Assembly (NCBI GenBank): GCA_903825575.1
Contig: CAIKAW010000058.1
Location: 1 to 39,239 of the forward strand
Source of the DNA: an uncultured bacterium
GTDB taxonomy: Bacteria > Actinomycetota > Actinomycetes > S36-B12 > CAIKAW01
Length of the DNA stretch: 39,239 bases
Reading direction: 5' to 3'
Shown here: in pieces, positions 32,238 to 39,239 of the stretch
How the letters are laid out: the number at the start of each line of letters is the position of its first letter
Numbering within the stretch: the first letter of the stretch is position 1
Made by a program: the position numbers and the translations under genes
The notes under the pieces: generated by a model
Told to the model about the DNA's origin: nothing
What the model saw: only the letters and a program-made list of their open reading frames with translations
Databases searched by the model: none

Positions 32238-32487
32238 GGCCTCCCCCGGCGAACAGGCTACGACGCACAATGGCGGGCCCGCCAGTCGGGATTCCCTGAG
32301 AGCCACTGCCGCATTCAGCGTCGCAAAGCCCAACCACTCGAACTCGGCGGCATGTCGCTCATGGCTTCTCCTTGCTCGTGGCGACCGGTGCGGCCGTCGC
32401 TGAGAAAAGGATCGCTGGTCCATGTGGACAAGGCCCCAAGATTGACTGGCAATCTCCTGACAACGTGTCCGAGCTGCGGCGAATACC
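32238..32487 (-). other. 250-base gap with a possible 15-codon leader and a palindrome
   Basis: This is the longest stretch without a convincing gene. On the minus strand AAGGAG precedes an ATG at 32362 that opens a 15-codon frame (MSDMPPSSSGWALRR) ending at 32315. A perfect 14-base palindrome, TGGCGGGCCCGCCA, follows at 32271-32284, 34 bases before the DUF1697 ATG. Together these could be a translated leader and a hairpin, or a decayed gene start. Confidence 0.35.
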
Positions 32488-33330
32488 TCAGCGGCGGTTG
32501 AGGATCGCAAGCAGTCGCAGGATCTCCAGGTACAGCCACACCAGCGTGACCATGAGACCGAATGCAAGACGCCACGACTCACGCTCGGGTACACCAGCAG
32601 CAACACTGCGGCTGATCGATTCGAAATCCAGCGCCAAGGTGAATGACGCCAGGCCAACCCCCGCAACGCAAAGCAGTAGGCCAAGCCCATGCACTCCGTA
32701 GAAGCCCCAACCCTGCCCAACTCCCATGAATGAGCCGATGAGACTAGCGAACGCGATGATTCCGTAGGAGATAAGTCCGATCATCATCATTCGGACGAAT
32801 CGGCCGGTCACGCGAATAACGTGTGTCGCGTAGAGCAGCAACATCACGCCGAACGCAACGACAGTTCCCAGCACTGCTTGGTAGACGATGTTCGAATTCG
32901 GATTGCCGTTGGTGCTGGCGATCGACGAGTACCAGACACTGATCGCGCCAAGCACGAACCCCTCGAGCACGGCGTAGAGAATCACCAGCGCCGGGTTGAT
33001 CGCCTTCATAAACGAGTTAGCCATGGCCAAACCGAAAGCGATGATCATTGCCCCGAACATCAGAATCGGGTGTGCGGCGCCAACCTTCCAGCCGACTACA
33101 CCACTGGCGACAAGGCAGAGAAAGAGCAGGCCGGTCTTCATGACGACGTCGTTTACCGTGACCGCGGCCTGCCCGCCGACAGTGCGGATTACGTTGTCGG
33201 CGCCAGCGGCTGATGTGGCTGGGGAACCTTGCCCGGACGCCGCCGCATATGCCGAACGGCCTTCTTGGTAGGCAAATCCGCTGCCGGCTTCCTTCTCGAC
33301 CCGGGTAAGCACTGGATTACTCGTTGCCAT
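32488..33330 (-). CDS. Bax inhibitor-1/YccA family membrane protein
   Basis: The 280-residue protein has a hydrophilic N-terminus of about 60 residues (MATSNPVLTRVEKEAG, a usual actinobacterial opening). Seven hydrophobic segments follow, with EGFVLGAISVWY and LDFESISRSVAAGVPERESWRLAFGL, the conserved acidic motifs of the BI-1/TMBIM fold. Family members are pH-sensitive calcium leak channels or partners of membrane quality control. The ATG has GGAGGAA four to five bases upstream. It diverges from the XdhC gene over 148 bases in which I see no clear element. Confidence 0.92.
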   Translation of the reverse strand: MATSNPVLTRVEKEAGSGFAYQEGRSAYAAASGQGSPATSAAGADNVIRTVGGQAAVTVNDVVMKTGLLFLCLVASGVVGWKVGAAHPILMFGAMIIAFGLAMANSFMKAINPALVILYAVLEGFVLGAISVWYSSIASTNGNPNSNIVYQAVLGTVVAFGVMLLLYATHVIRVTGRFVRMMMIGLISYGIIAFASLIGSFMGVGQGWGFYGVHGLGLLLCVAGVGLASFTLALDFESISRSVAAGVPERESWRLAFGLMVTLVWLYLEILRLLAILNRR

Positions 33331-33478
33331 GGTTCCTCCGTCTGCCGAAACAATCGCCTTCCTAGAAAGATAACCCGATCCCGGCAGTGTTTATGCCAAT
33401 GCCCGTCCGCGCCGGTCAAGGCCGGCAGGCCAGCCAACTAAACTCCTCGAGCCACCGCAGGCGGATTGGAGCAATAGC

Positions 33479-34585
33479 GTGCGCGAGATCCTGGCTGTCG
33501 CCAATGCCGCCCTTGAACGCCATGAGGCCGTCGCCATGGGCACGGTTGTGCGGACGTGGAACTCCGCCCCACGCCCAGCCGGGTCAGCGATGCTGGTCAC
33601 CGCGGTGGGCGAGGCAGTCGGTTCGGTCAGCGGGGGTTGCGTCGAGGCCGCGGTGTACGAACTTGGCATGGCCACTCTGGCCTCCGGGACTCCGGTCTTC
33701 GAGTCCTTTGGCATCAGCGATCCAGATGCTTTCGCGGTTGGCTTGACGTGCGGCGGGACGCTGGAGATCTTCGTCGAATTGGTGTCAACCGCCACCTGGC
33801 CGGAGTTGCCAGGCATCGTGGCAAGCCTGGCCGGCGGTGACCCAGTCGCAGTCGCAACCATCGTGCGCGGCCCAGTCGGCGTCGGTCGACACATCGTCGT
33901 GCGAGCCGACGGATTCCAAGGCGGGCTCGGCACACCTCGGCTTGACGATACGGTCGCCGCGGACGCCCGTGGCCTGCTCGCGTCCGGGGCCACGGGATTC
34001 CTGCACTATGGATCGGCCGGAGAACGACTTGGTGACGAGCTTGAGATCTTTGTTGCCTCCTTCGCCCCTGCCCCGCAGCTAGTCATCTTCGGGGCCGTCG
34101 ACTTCGCTGGCGCCCTGTGCACCGTCGGAAGATTGCTTGGGTACCACGTCACGATCGTGGATGCTCGGGAAGTGTTCGCAACCAAGAAACGATTCCCACA
34201 AGCCGATGCGGTCGTAGTCGATTGGCCGCACCGGTGGCTCGAAAATCAGCAACTCGACGCTAGCGCTGCAATCTGCGTTCTGACGCATGATCCCAAATTC
34301 GACGTCCCAGCATTGACCGCGGCCTTAAGAACCAATGCCAGTTACATCGGCGCGATGGGATCGCGAAAGACTCACGATGATCGACTGGCGCGACTCCGCG
34401 AGGTTGGCCTTAGCGAAGATCAAATTGCGCGAATCCATTCACCGATCGGCTTGGATCTGGGTGCCAGAACCCCGGGGGAGACCGCGGTCTCAATTGCCGC
34501 CGAAATGATCGGCGCCCGCTGGGGTGGCACCGGCAAGTCGCTCACCCAAATGGACGGACCAATCCACTTGGGCGGCCACAGTTGA
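33479..34585 (+). CDS. XdhC/CoxI family molybdoenzyme maturation protein
   Basis: The 368-residue protein has the XdhC_CoxI N-terminal domain (RTWNSAPRPAGSAMLV, then SGGCVEAAVYELG) and the C-terminal XdhC Rossmann domain. The latter has AICVLTHDPKFDVPAL, YIGAMGSRKTHDDRLARL and IHSPIGLDLGARTPGETAVSIAAEM. These proteins bind molybdenum cofactor, promote its sulfuration and insert it into xanthine dehydrogenase- or CO dehydrogenase-type hydroxylases. No hydroxylase is in the window. The GTG has GGAG seven bases upstream. The gene overlaps the MocA-like gene by four bases. Confidence 0.92.
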   Translation: MREILAVANAALERHEAVAMGTVVRTWNSAPRPAGSAMLVTAVGEAVGSVSGGCVEAAVYELGMATLASGTPVFESFGISDPDAFAVGLTCGGTLEIFVELVSTATWPELPGIVASLAGGDPVAVATIVRGPVGVGRHIVVRADGFQGGLGTPRLDDTVAADARGLLASGATGFLHYGSAGERLGDELEIFVASFAPAPQLVIFGAVDFAGALCTVGRLLGYHVTIVDAREVFATKKRFPQADAVVVDWPHRWLENQQLDASAAICVLTHDPKFDVPALTAALRTNASYIGAMGSRKTHDDRLARLREVGLSEDQIARIHSPIGLDLGARTPGETAVSIAAEMIGARWGGTGKSLTQMDGPIHLGGHS

Positions 34586-35115
34586 CTACCTGCGCTGGGC
34601 TAGTCCTGGCGGCGGGCGAGGGACGTCGCTTTGGCGGCCCCAAAGCGATCGCGGTATTCGATGGGGAGCGCTTGGTAGACCGCGCGGTAAGACTGCTAGT
34701 GACTGCTGGGTGCGCTCCGGTACTTGTCGTGCTCGGCGCGTGGGTGGGAGAAGTTCCGGGAGCGAGCATTGTCGTTAATCCGAATTGGCCCGACGGTATG
34801 GGCTCGTCATTGCGCGCAGGTATAGCCGCACTTGAATCGCATGCCGACGTATCCCGGGCACTGGTGACTCTCGTTGACCTACCGGGACTGACGGCTGCCG
34901 CAATCGAACGGGTCATCACGTGCCACACCGACCTCGCTGCCGCCGCCTATGAAGGGGTCCGCGGGCACCCCGTGCTGTTGGCTCGCAACCACTGGGCCGG
35001 CGCAGCTTCCACGGCCAGTGGGGATCGCGGAGCCCGCGACTACCTCGATAGCCAGTTCGTCACGTTGATTGAAGTCGGCGACGTCGCTCAAGCCGGCGAC
35101 CTGGACGAGCGCTAG
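34582..35115 (+). CDS. MocA-like molybdenum cofactor nucleotidyltransferase
   Basis: The 177-residue nucleotidyltransferase has LVLAAGEGRRFGGPK (residues 7-21), the nucleotide-binding signature, then VNPNWPDGMGSSLRAGI and VDLPGL, the MobA/MocA pattern. GHPVLLARNHW and RGARDYL follow. The related MocA makes molybdopterin cytosine dinucleotide, the cofactor form used by the hydroxylases that XdhC-type proteins mature, so context favours MocA over MobA. The TTG start lies in a TTGA overlap with the XdhC stop, indicating translational coupling. Confidence 0.87.
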   Translation: MTTCAGLVLAAGEGRRFGGPKAIAVFDGERLVDRAVRLLVTAGCAPVLVVLGAWVGEVPGASIVVNPNWPDGMGSSLRAGIAALESHADVSRALVTLVDLPGLTAAAIERVITCHTDLAAAAYEGVRGHPVLLARNHWAGAASTASGDRGARDYLDSQFVTLIEVGDVAQAGDLDER

Positions 35116-35141
35116 CCACAGCGCAGGCTTATCCAATTCTG

Positions 35142-35222
35142 TGCCCGGAGTGGGACTCGAACCCACATGCCGTGAGGCAGGGCGGTTTAAGCGCCCCGTG
35201 TCTGCCATTCCACCATCCGGAC
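35142..35222 (-). tRNA. tRNA-Leu (UAA)
   Basis: The minus strand folds as a tRNA. The acceptor strands are GTCCGGA and TCCGGGC with one G-U pair. The anticodon stem GGGCG/CGCCC carries the loop CTTAAAC, giving anticodon UAA (bases 35187-35189). A variable arm follows, then the T arm GTGGG-TTCGAGT-CCCAC and discriminator A at 35142. At 81 bases it is short for a class II leucine tRNA. CCA is not encoded. Confidence 0.92.
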
Positions 35223-35227
35223 TTCGG

Positions 35228-35983
35228 CTACGAGTATGCCCGGTCCCCTCGTCGTTCGTCAGCGGTGGCGGCTCTTGCCGCTTGCACAGCGTCGTCGAGC
35301 ATCTCTGCAGTCAAACGTCCGGTGAACGTGTTCTGCTGGCTCGGATGGTAGGACCCGACTACGGCGATCGGACGCTCGAAGCCGGCGCCGGGTCCCGGAC
35401 TGAGGACCACTTGCGCGCCGTGGCCAAACCGGGGTTTGGGGCGAGGAACCTGCCAACCCAGGCTCCCTAGTGCGCTCAACGCGGAATTCCAGGCAGCGGC
35501 CCCCAACGCAAGCACTGCGCGCAGATCCGGTGCCGCTAATTCGATCTCGCGCAGCAGCCAGGGCGCGCACGTCGCGAACTCGGCCGGCGTCGGCTTGTTG
35601 TCAGGCGGTGCACAACGAACCGAGACCACGACTCTGGTATCGAACAACTTCAGACCATCGCTTACGTCAGTGGAAATTGGCTGGTTGGCCAAGCCCGCTC
35701 GATGCAGCGCTGCGTACATCCAGTCGCCACTGCGATCACCAGTGAAAACGCGGCCGGTGCGATTGGCACCGTGTGCACCTGGAGCTAGTCCAACGATCAA
35801 CAGCTTCGGACGCTCGACACCAAAGCCAGGGATCGGGCGCCCCCAATATTCTTGATCGGCGTATGCGGCTCGGCGTTCGATCGCAACTCGTTCTCGCCAC
35901 TCCACTAGGCGCTCGCAGGCTCGACAGCCAGAGATAGCTAAATCCAAGCCAGACAACGATTTTGCAGCGTTCGATTGCACCAC
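35228..35983 (-). CDS. Uracil-DNA glycosylase, family 5 (UDGb)
   Basis: The protein has motif [20 protein letters not shown] and motif [17 protein letters not shown], both characteristic of family 5 UDGs, which act on uracil and other deaminated bases in double-stranded DNA. Four cysteines fit the iron-sulfur cluster: the CRAC pair, one in VRCAPP and one in FATCAPW. The start is uncertain. A GTG at 35983 gives 251 residues and avoids overlap. A TTG at 36076 gives 282 but overlaps the dienelactone hydrolase gene by 43 bases and has no ribosome binding site. The stop lies five bases from the tRNA-Leu gene. Confidence 0.88.
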   Translation of the reverse strand: MVQSNAAKSLSGLDLAISGCRACERLVEWRERVAIERRAAYADQEYWGRPIPGFGVERPKLLIVGLAPGAHGANRTGRVFTGDRSGDWMYAALHRAGLANQPISTDVSDGLKLFDTRVVVSVRCAPPDNKPTPAEFATCAPWLLREIELAAPDLRAVLALGAAAWNSALSALGSLGWQVPRPKPRFGHGAQVVLSPGPGAGFERPIAVVGSYHPSQQNTFTGRLTAEMLDDAVQAARAATADERRGDRAYS

Positions 35984-36033
35984 AACGGCAGTGGGCGACT
36001 GCGCGTGCTCGTCCGTCGGACCTTGCGCTGGAC

Positions 36034-36717
36034 TCAACGCAGGGTGCTGTGGAACAGGTCGAGCGTTCGCTGCCAAGCAACCGACGCATGATCAGCGGCA
36101 AATACCTCGGGGCGATCATCGTTGAAGAACGCGTGTTGAGACCCGGGGTAGTTCTGGATGACCACGTTCCCGCCTGCCGCGATGATGTCGGTGGTCAAAG
36201 CGGCAATCATCGGACCGGCATGTGCTTCATCGGACTCGGCCTTGTGAATCAGTACCTGCTTGTCGCGGTAAGCCGACCAGTCGGGGTGATAGTCGGGCCA
36301 AGGTGTTGCTGGATAGAAGGCGACCGTCGCCGCAACGTCATCGCTGACGGAACCGGCGAGGAGCGACAAACCACCGCCCATGCAGAATCCAACAACGCCC
36401 ACGTTTGACGAACTCACATCAGGTCTGGCAACTAGGTACGCTGCGGCCCCAGCGATGTCCTTAGCGGCTTTGGCGACCTGCAGACCGATCATCAACTTCT
36501 TGGCCTCATCCGGCTCAGTCGTCGCAGATCCTCGGTAGAAATCCGGAGCCAGTGCGACGAATCCGGCAGCAGCAAATCGATCGACTAGTTCAAGGATGTG
36601 CGGCACCAAGCCCCACCACTCCTGAATCACGATTACGGCTGGTCCGCCGCCCGCTGGACCGGCAAGGTATCCAGTGCACGTACCACCATTGCTCGCAAAC
36701 TCGACGATTTCACCCAT
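36034..36717 (-). CDS. Dienelactone hydrolase family protein
   Basis: The 227-residue alpha/beta hydrolase has E33 in QEWWG, the nucleophile C112 in GFCMGG, a candidate acid D163 and H195 in SQHAFFND. This is the Cys-Asp-His triad of dienelactone hydrolases. True dienelactone hydrolase belongs to chlorocatechol breakdown; relatives in many genomes have other or unknown substrates, and no aromatic catabolism genes are here. It lies upstream of the UDG gene on the same strand and 30 bases after the ppx stop. Confidence 0.88.
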   Translation of the reverse strand: MGEIVEFASNGGTCTGYLAGPAGGGPAVIVIQEWWGLVPHILELVDRFAAAGFVALAPDFYRGSATTEPDEAKKLMIGLQVAKAAKDIAGAAAYLVARPDVSSSNVGVVGFCMGGGLSLLAGSVSDDVAATVAFYPATPWPDYHPDWSAYRDKQVLIHKAESDEAHAGPMIAALTTDIIAAGGNVVIQNYPGSQHAFFNDDRPEVFAADHASVAWQRTLDLFHSTLR

Positions 36718-36747
36718 GCGCGGGACGATACCTGCTGAACTCTTCGA

Positions 36748-37674
36748 TCAGGTAGCCGGTTGAACTAATGACAGCGCGATCCCGTCGAGGATGTCGTGCT
36801 CGCTGACTGTTACGGCAGTAAGTCCGGTGCGATCCAAGATCCGGCTCAGGACTAGGGCGCCTGCCCCAATCACGTCAACTCTTCCCGGATGCATCACAGC
36901 CAAGCCTGCTCGTTCGGCGCGTGTCATCGCTAGCAGATCGGCGGCGATCCGATGCACCTCTTGAGTCGGAATGACGCTGCCGTGGATCCGCGTGGCGTCG
37001 TATTGCGTTAGCCCGAGCGCAATGGCTGCCACGGTCGTGACTGAGCCGGCTAGGCCCACGATGTTCGCGGCAACGATGAGCGGTACTGACTGTTCAACTA
37101 CGTCGAGTGCGGCGTCAATGTCGGCTGTGGCCGCTGCGATCTCTGCGGCCGTCGGCGGGTCGCTTCTTAGGTGGCGTTCGGTGATCCGCACGCATCCGAT
37201 GTTCACGCTGCACGATGCGGTCGGACGGTCGACTCCGAGCACGAATTCGGTGGACCCGCCACCAATATCAACAACGAGTCTGGCAACCGCACCCGTCGTT
37301 CCCCAAGTGGCTCCAGCAAAAGCCAGTGCAGCTTCCTCGGTGCCACTGATCACTTCGGGCTCGACTCCAAGCCGATCCCGAACCCCGGCCACGAAGATCT
37401 CGCGATTGCTCGCATCACGCGAAGCGGAGGTGGCAACGAAACGCAGCCGACTCACACCGTGGATGCCGAGCACGACGGCAAAGGTTTCGCAGGCCGCGAA
37501 GGTCCGCTCGAGCGCGGCCGGTGCGAGCTGTCCCGTCCGGTCGACGTCCTCACCTAGGCGCACGATCTCCATGCGGCGGTCGACGTCGATTAGTCCGTCA
37601 GTTGCGTCGATGTCGGCTATGAGCAGTCGGATTGAATTCGTGCCGCAGTCGATTGCTCCGACTCGCGTTGTCAT
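36748..37674 (-). CDS. ppx: Ppx/GppA family exopolyphosphatase
   Basis: The 308-residue protein of the ASKHA fold has DCGTNSIRLLI near the N-terminus and VDIGGGSTEFVLG in the middle, the two phosphate loops, with GTEEAALAF between them. It is the short single-module actinobacterial form, without the C-terminal HD domain of E. coli Ppx. Substrates are polyphosphate or pppGpp. Its ATG overlaps the DUF501 stop by four bases in the operon eno-ftsB-DUF501-ppx. Confidence 0.92.
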   Translation of the reverse strand: MTTRVGAIDCGTNSIRLLIADIDATDGLIDVDRRMEIVRLGEDVDRTGQLAPAALERTFAACETFAVVLGIHGVSRLRFVATSASRDASNREIFVAGVRDRLGVEPEVISGTEEAALAFAGATWGTTGAVARLVVDIGGGSTEFVLGVDRPTASCSVNIGCVRITERHLRSDPPTAAEIAAATADIDAALDVVEQSVPLIVAANIVGLAGSVTTVAAIALGLTQYDATRIHGSVIPTQEVHRIAADLLAMTRAERAGLAVMHPGRVDVIGAGALVLSRILDRTGLTAVTVSEHDILDGIALSLVQPAT

Positions 37675-38186
37675 CAGTCCTCCGTCGCAGAAAGGCAGGG
37701 CAGGCCTCGTGGCCGCTTCGGCAACCTGGCTACCGCCAAGTCACCCACCGGGTTAACCCCGGGTCCGGCAGCCAGCGAGTGCGCCACCAGCACGTGCAGA
37801 CATTTCACTCGGTCGGGCATGCCACCAGCCGAGATGCCCGAAATCTCTGGCACCGCCCCGTGACATTCCCGCGCTGCCAAATAGTTCTCATGGGCACGAC
37901 GATAGCCATCGCGAAGGCCTGAATCGGTGCCGAGAGACGAAGTCAATTCGGTCATCATTCCTTGCTCTTCGAGCCGACTGACTTCAGCGGTAAGGCGGGG
38001 GCACGTCAAGTAGAAGTGCGTGGGGAACGGGGTTCCGTCCGGAAATCGCGGTGCGGTTCTAACGACCGAAGGCGCGCCGCATTCACACCTGTGGGCTACC
38101 GAGATCACTCCCCGAGGGGGTCGACCAAGTTGGCTTTCGATCAATTCAAGATCTCGGGCCGACGCAGGAGCGTCGATCGGTTGCAT
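37674..38186 (-). CDS. DUF501 family protein
   Basis: The 170-residue protein has IESQLGRPPRGVISVAHRCECGAPSVVRT, then PFPTHFYLTCPRLTAEVSRLE. The three cysteines (CEC and LTC) may bind metal. It always lies between ftsB and ppx in actinobacteria, as recalled (Rv1025), and its function is unknown. The ATG at 38186 forms an ATGA overlap with the ftsB stop, which fixes the start; a longer frame to 38243 would lie inside ftsB. It is followed by ppx with another ATGA overlap. Confidence 0.9.
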   Translation of the reverse strand: MQPIDAPASARDLELIESQLGRPPRGVISVAHRCECGAPSVVRTAPRFPDGTPFPTHFYLTCPRLTAEVSRLEEQGMMTELTSSLGTDSGLRDGYRRAHENYLAARECHGAVPEISGISAGGMPDRVKCLHVLVAHSLAAGPGVNPVGDLAVARLPKRPRGLPCLSATED

Positions 38187-38632
38187 CAGTGGGCAGTCGG
38201 AGCGTCGGCCGCCTTGACGCTGGCCCACAATCGCTCGTACCAAGGACCGGCCGGACTAGCCACCGAATTTCCCGGGACCGTCGATGCAGTCGGTGCAACC
38301 CCTGGCAGGCCCAAAACGACATAGCCAATCTCGCCGGGCATCACGAAATGCAGCCGGGCTCGGGCCTGCGCTGCAACATAGGCCGGATCAGCCCATCGCT
38401 GCTGGGTCTGTTGTAGAGCCGTCAGGTTGGCCTGCAGCGCCGCGGTCTGGGCCCCCAGTGCCGCTAATTGAGCCCGTTGAGCGAACCATTGGCGAAGCGG
38501 AAGAAACAGAGTCAGGACGACGATCCCGACGGCCAAGGCCAGCAGGGCAGGTCGGCCGGTCAGGAACAGCCGCGCCGGAGCCCGCCTGGGCGCAGTCGTC
38601 CCAGACGCGGGTTGCCGCGCGGTCGTAGTCAT
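38186..38632 (-). CDS. ftsB: Septum formation initiator FtsB/DivIC family protein
   Basis: The 148-residue bitopic protein has a basic, Thr/Pro-rich cytoplasmic tail (about 1-28), one membrane helix (ALLALAVGIVVLTLFLPL) and an extracytoplasmic coiled coil (AQLAALGAQTAALQANLTALQQ). The ADPAYVAAQARARLHFVMPGE motif of FtsB/DivIC and a disordered Ala/Pro tail follow. It joins FtsL and FtsQ in the divisome. The ATG at 38632 is chosen, 40 bases after the eno stop; reading to 38710 would run into eno. Confidence 0.9.
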   Translation of the reverse strand: MTTTARQPASGTTAPRRAPARLFLTGRPALLALAVGIVVLTLFLPLRQWFAQRAQLAALGAQTAALQANLTALQQTQQRWADPAYVAAQARARLHFVMPGEIGYVVLGLPGVAPTASTVPGNSVASPAGPWYERLWASVKAADAPTAH

Positions 38633-38672
38633 GCCATCCGTTCTGCCGGTCCTACTGACGACGGTACGACGA

Positions 38673-39239
<567 letters not shown>

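Noticed and set aside
32360-32501. Small plus-strand frame ending in CPSCGEYLSGG, zinc-ribbon-like
   Set aside because: Only one CxxC pair, no ribosome binding site, and it overlaps the stop of the BI-1 gene on the other strand; it is probably chance.
31692-32720. DUF1697 gene read as a 342-residue fusion protein
   Set aside because: The first 160 residues are rich in Arg, Ser, Cys and Trp, lack structure and overlap the BI-1 gene; the DUF1697 domain starts at the ATG at 32237.
35142-35222. tRNA-Leu as a phage or island attachment site
   Set aside because: No integrase gene and no second copy of the tRNA 3' end was noticed in the window; the neighbours are ordinary genes.
36971-37756. 261-codon open frame on the plus strand
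   Set aside because: Antisense to ppx, which has both ATPase motifs; Ser/Thr/Ala-rich without domains.

Overview
The window looks like a piece of chromosome from a free-living, mycothiol-producing actinobacterium of moderately high GC content (about 60% by eye). The evidence is a mycothiol S-conjugate amidase, DUF4307/GreA and DUF501/FtsB gene neighbours, and GTG and TTG starts throughout. Many genes also have a TANNNT -10 box ending 6-8 bases before the start codon, the usual layout of actinobacterial leaderless genes. From memory, mca, DUF4307, greA, metB, cbs and the SGNH hydrolase recall the M. tuberculosis Rv1075c-Rv1085c region, and eno-ftsB-DUF501-ppx recalls Rv1023-Rv1026. No species can be named.

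Layout. 1-1011: the 3' part of an AbiEi/DUF559-like gene. 1155-1838: a hemolysin III/PAQR protein. 1900-6091: an alcohol dehydrogenase-permease operon divergent from a PucR-type regulator. 6118-11887: the most distinctive region, a catabolic cluster for carnitine-type quaternary amines. An IclR regulator and a hotdog thioesterase read left; a second thioesterase, an acyl-CoA dehydrogenase, a CaiD-like hydratase, a BKACE (DUF849) enzyme and L-carnitine dehydrogenase read right. Together they could convert gamma-butyrobetainyl/crotonobetainyl-CoA to carnitine and then to glycine betaine plus acetoacetate. A CoA ligase or CoA transferase and a dedicated importer are not seen. 11945-15622: a DHA2 exporter, a secreted or anchored DUF5666-like protein, DUF3817, SURF1 and a small membrane protein. 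15622-17619: mca, DUF4307 and greA. 17620-21608: an efflux region with a DrrAB-type ABC exporter divergent from a MarR-DHA2 operon. 21692-24359: a CBS-domain protein, a ROK kinase and an MFS transporter. 24356-28984: sulfur metabolism (metB coupled to a GlmL/MutL-like ATPase, msrA, and cystathionine beta-synthase). 29019-33330: an MBL-fold hydrolase, an SGNH hydrolase, several small proteins and a BI-1/YccA protein. 33479-35115: an XdhC-MocA pair for molybdoenzyme maturation. 35142-35222: tRNA-Leu(UAA). 35228-39239: a family 5 uracil-DNA glycosylase, a dienelactone hydrolase, and the ppx-DUF501-ftsB-eno housekeeping block, with eno running off the window.

The genome is compact. Many same-strand genes overlap by ATGA, and several convergent pairs abut or overlap (17619/17620, 24356-24359, 30543-30580, 31692-31711). 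The longest stretch without a convincing gene is 32238-32487. No insertion sequence, prophage, CRISPR array or rRNA was recognised.
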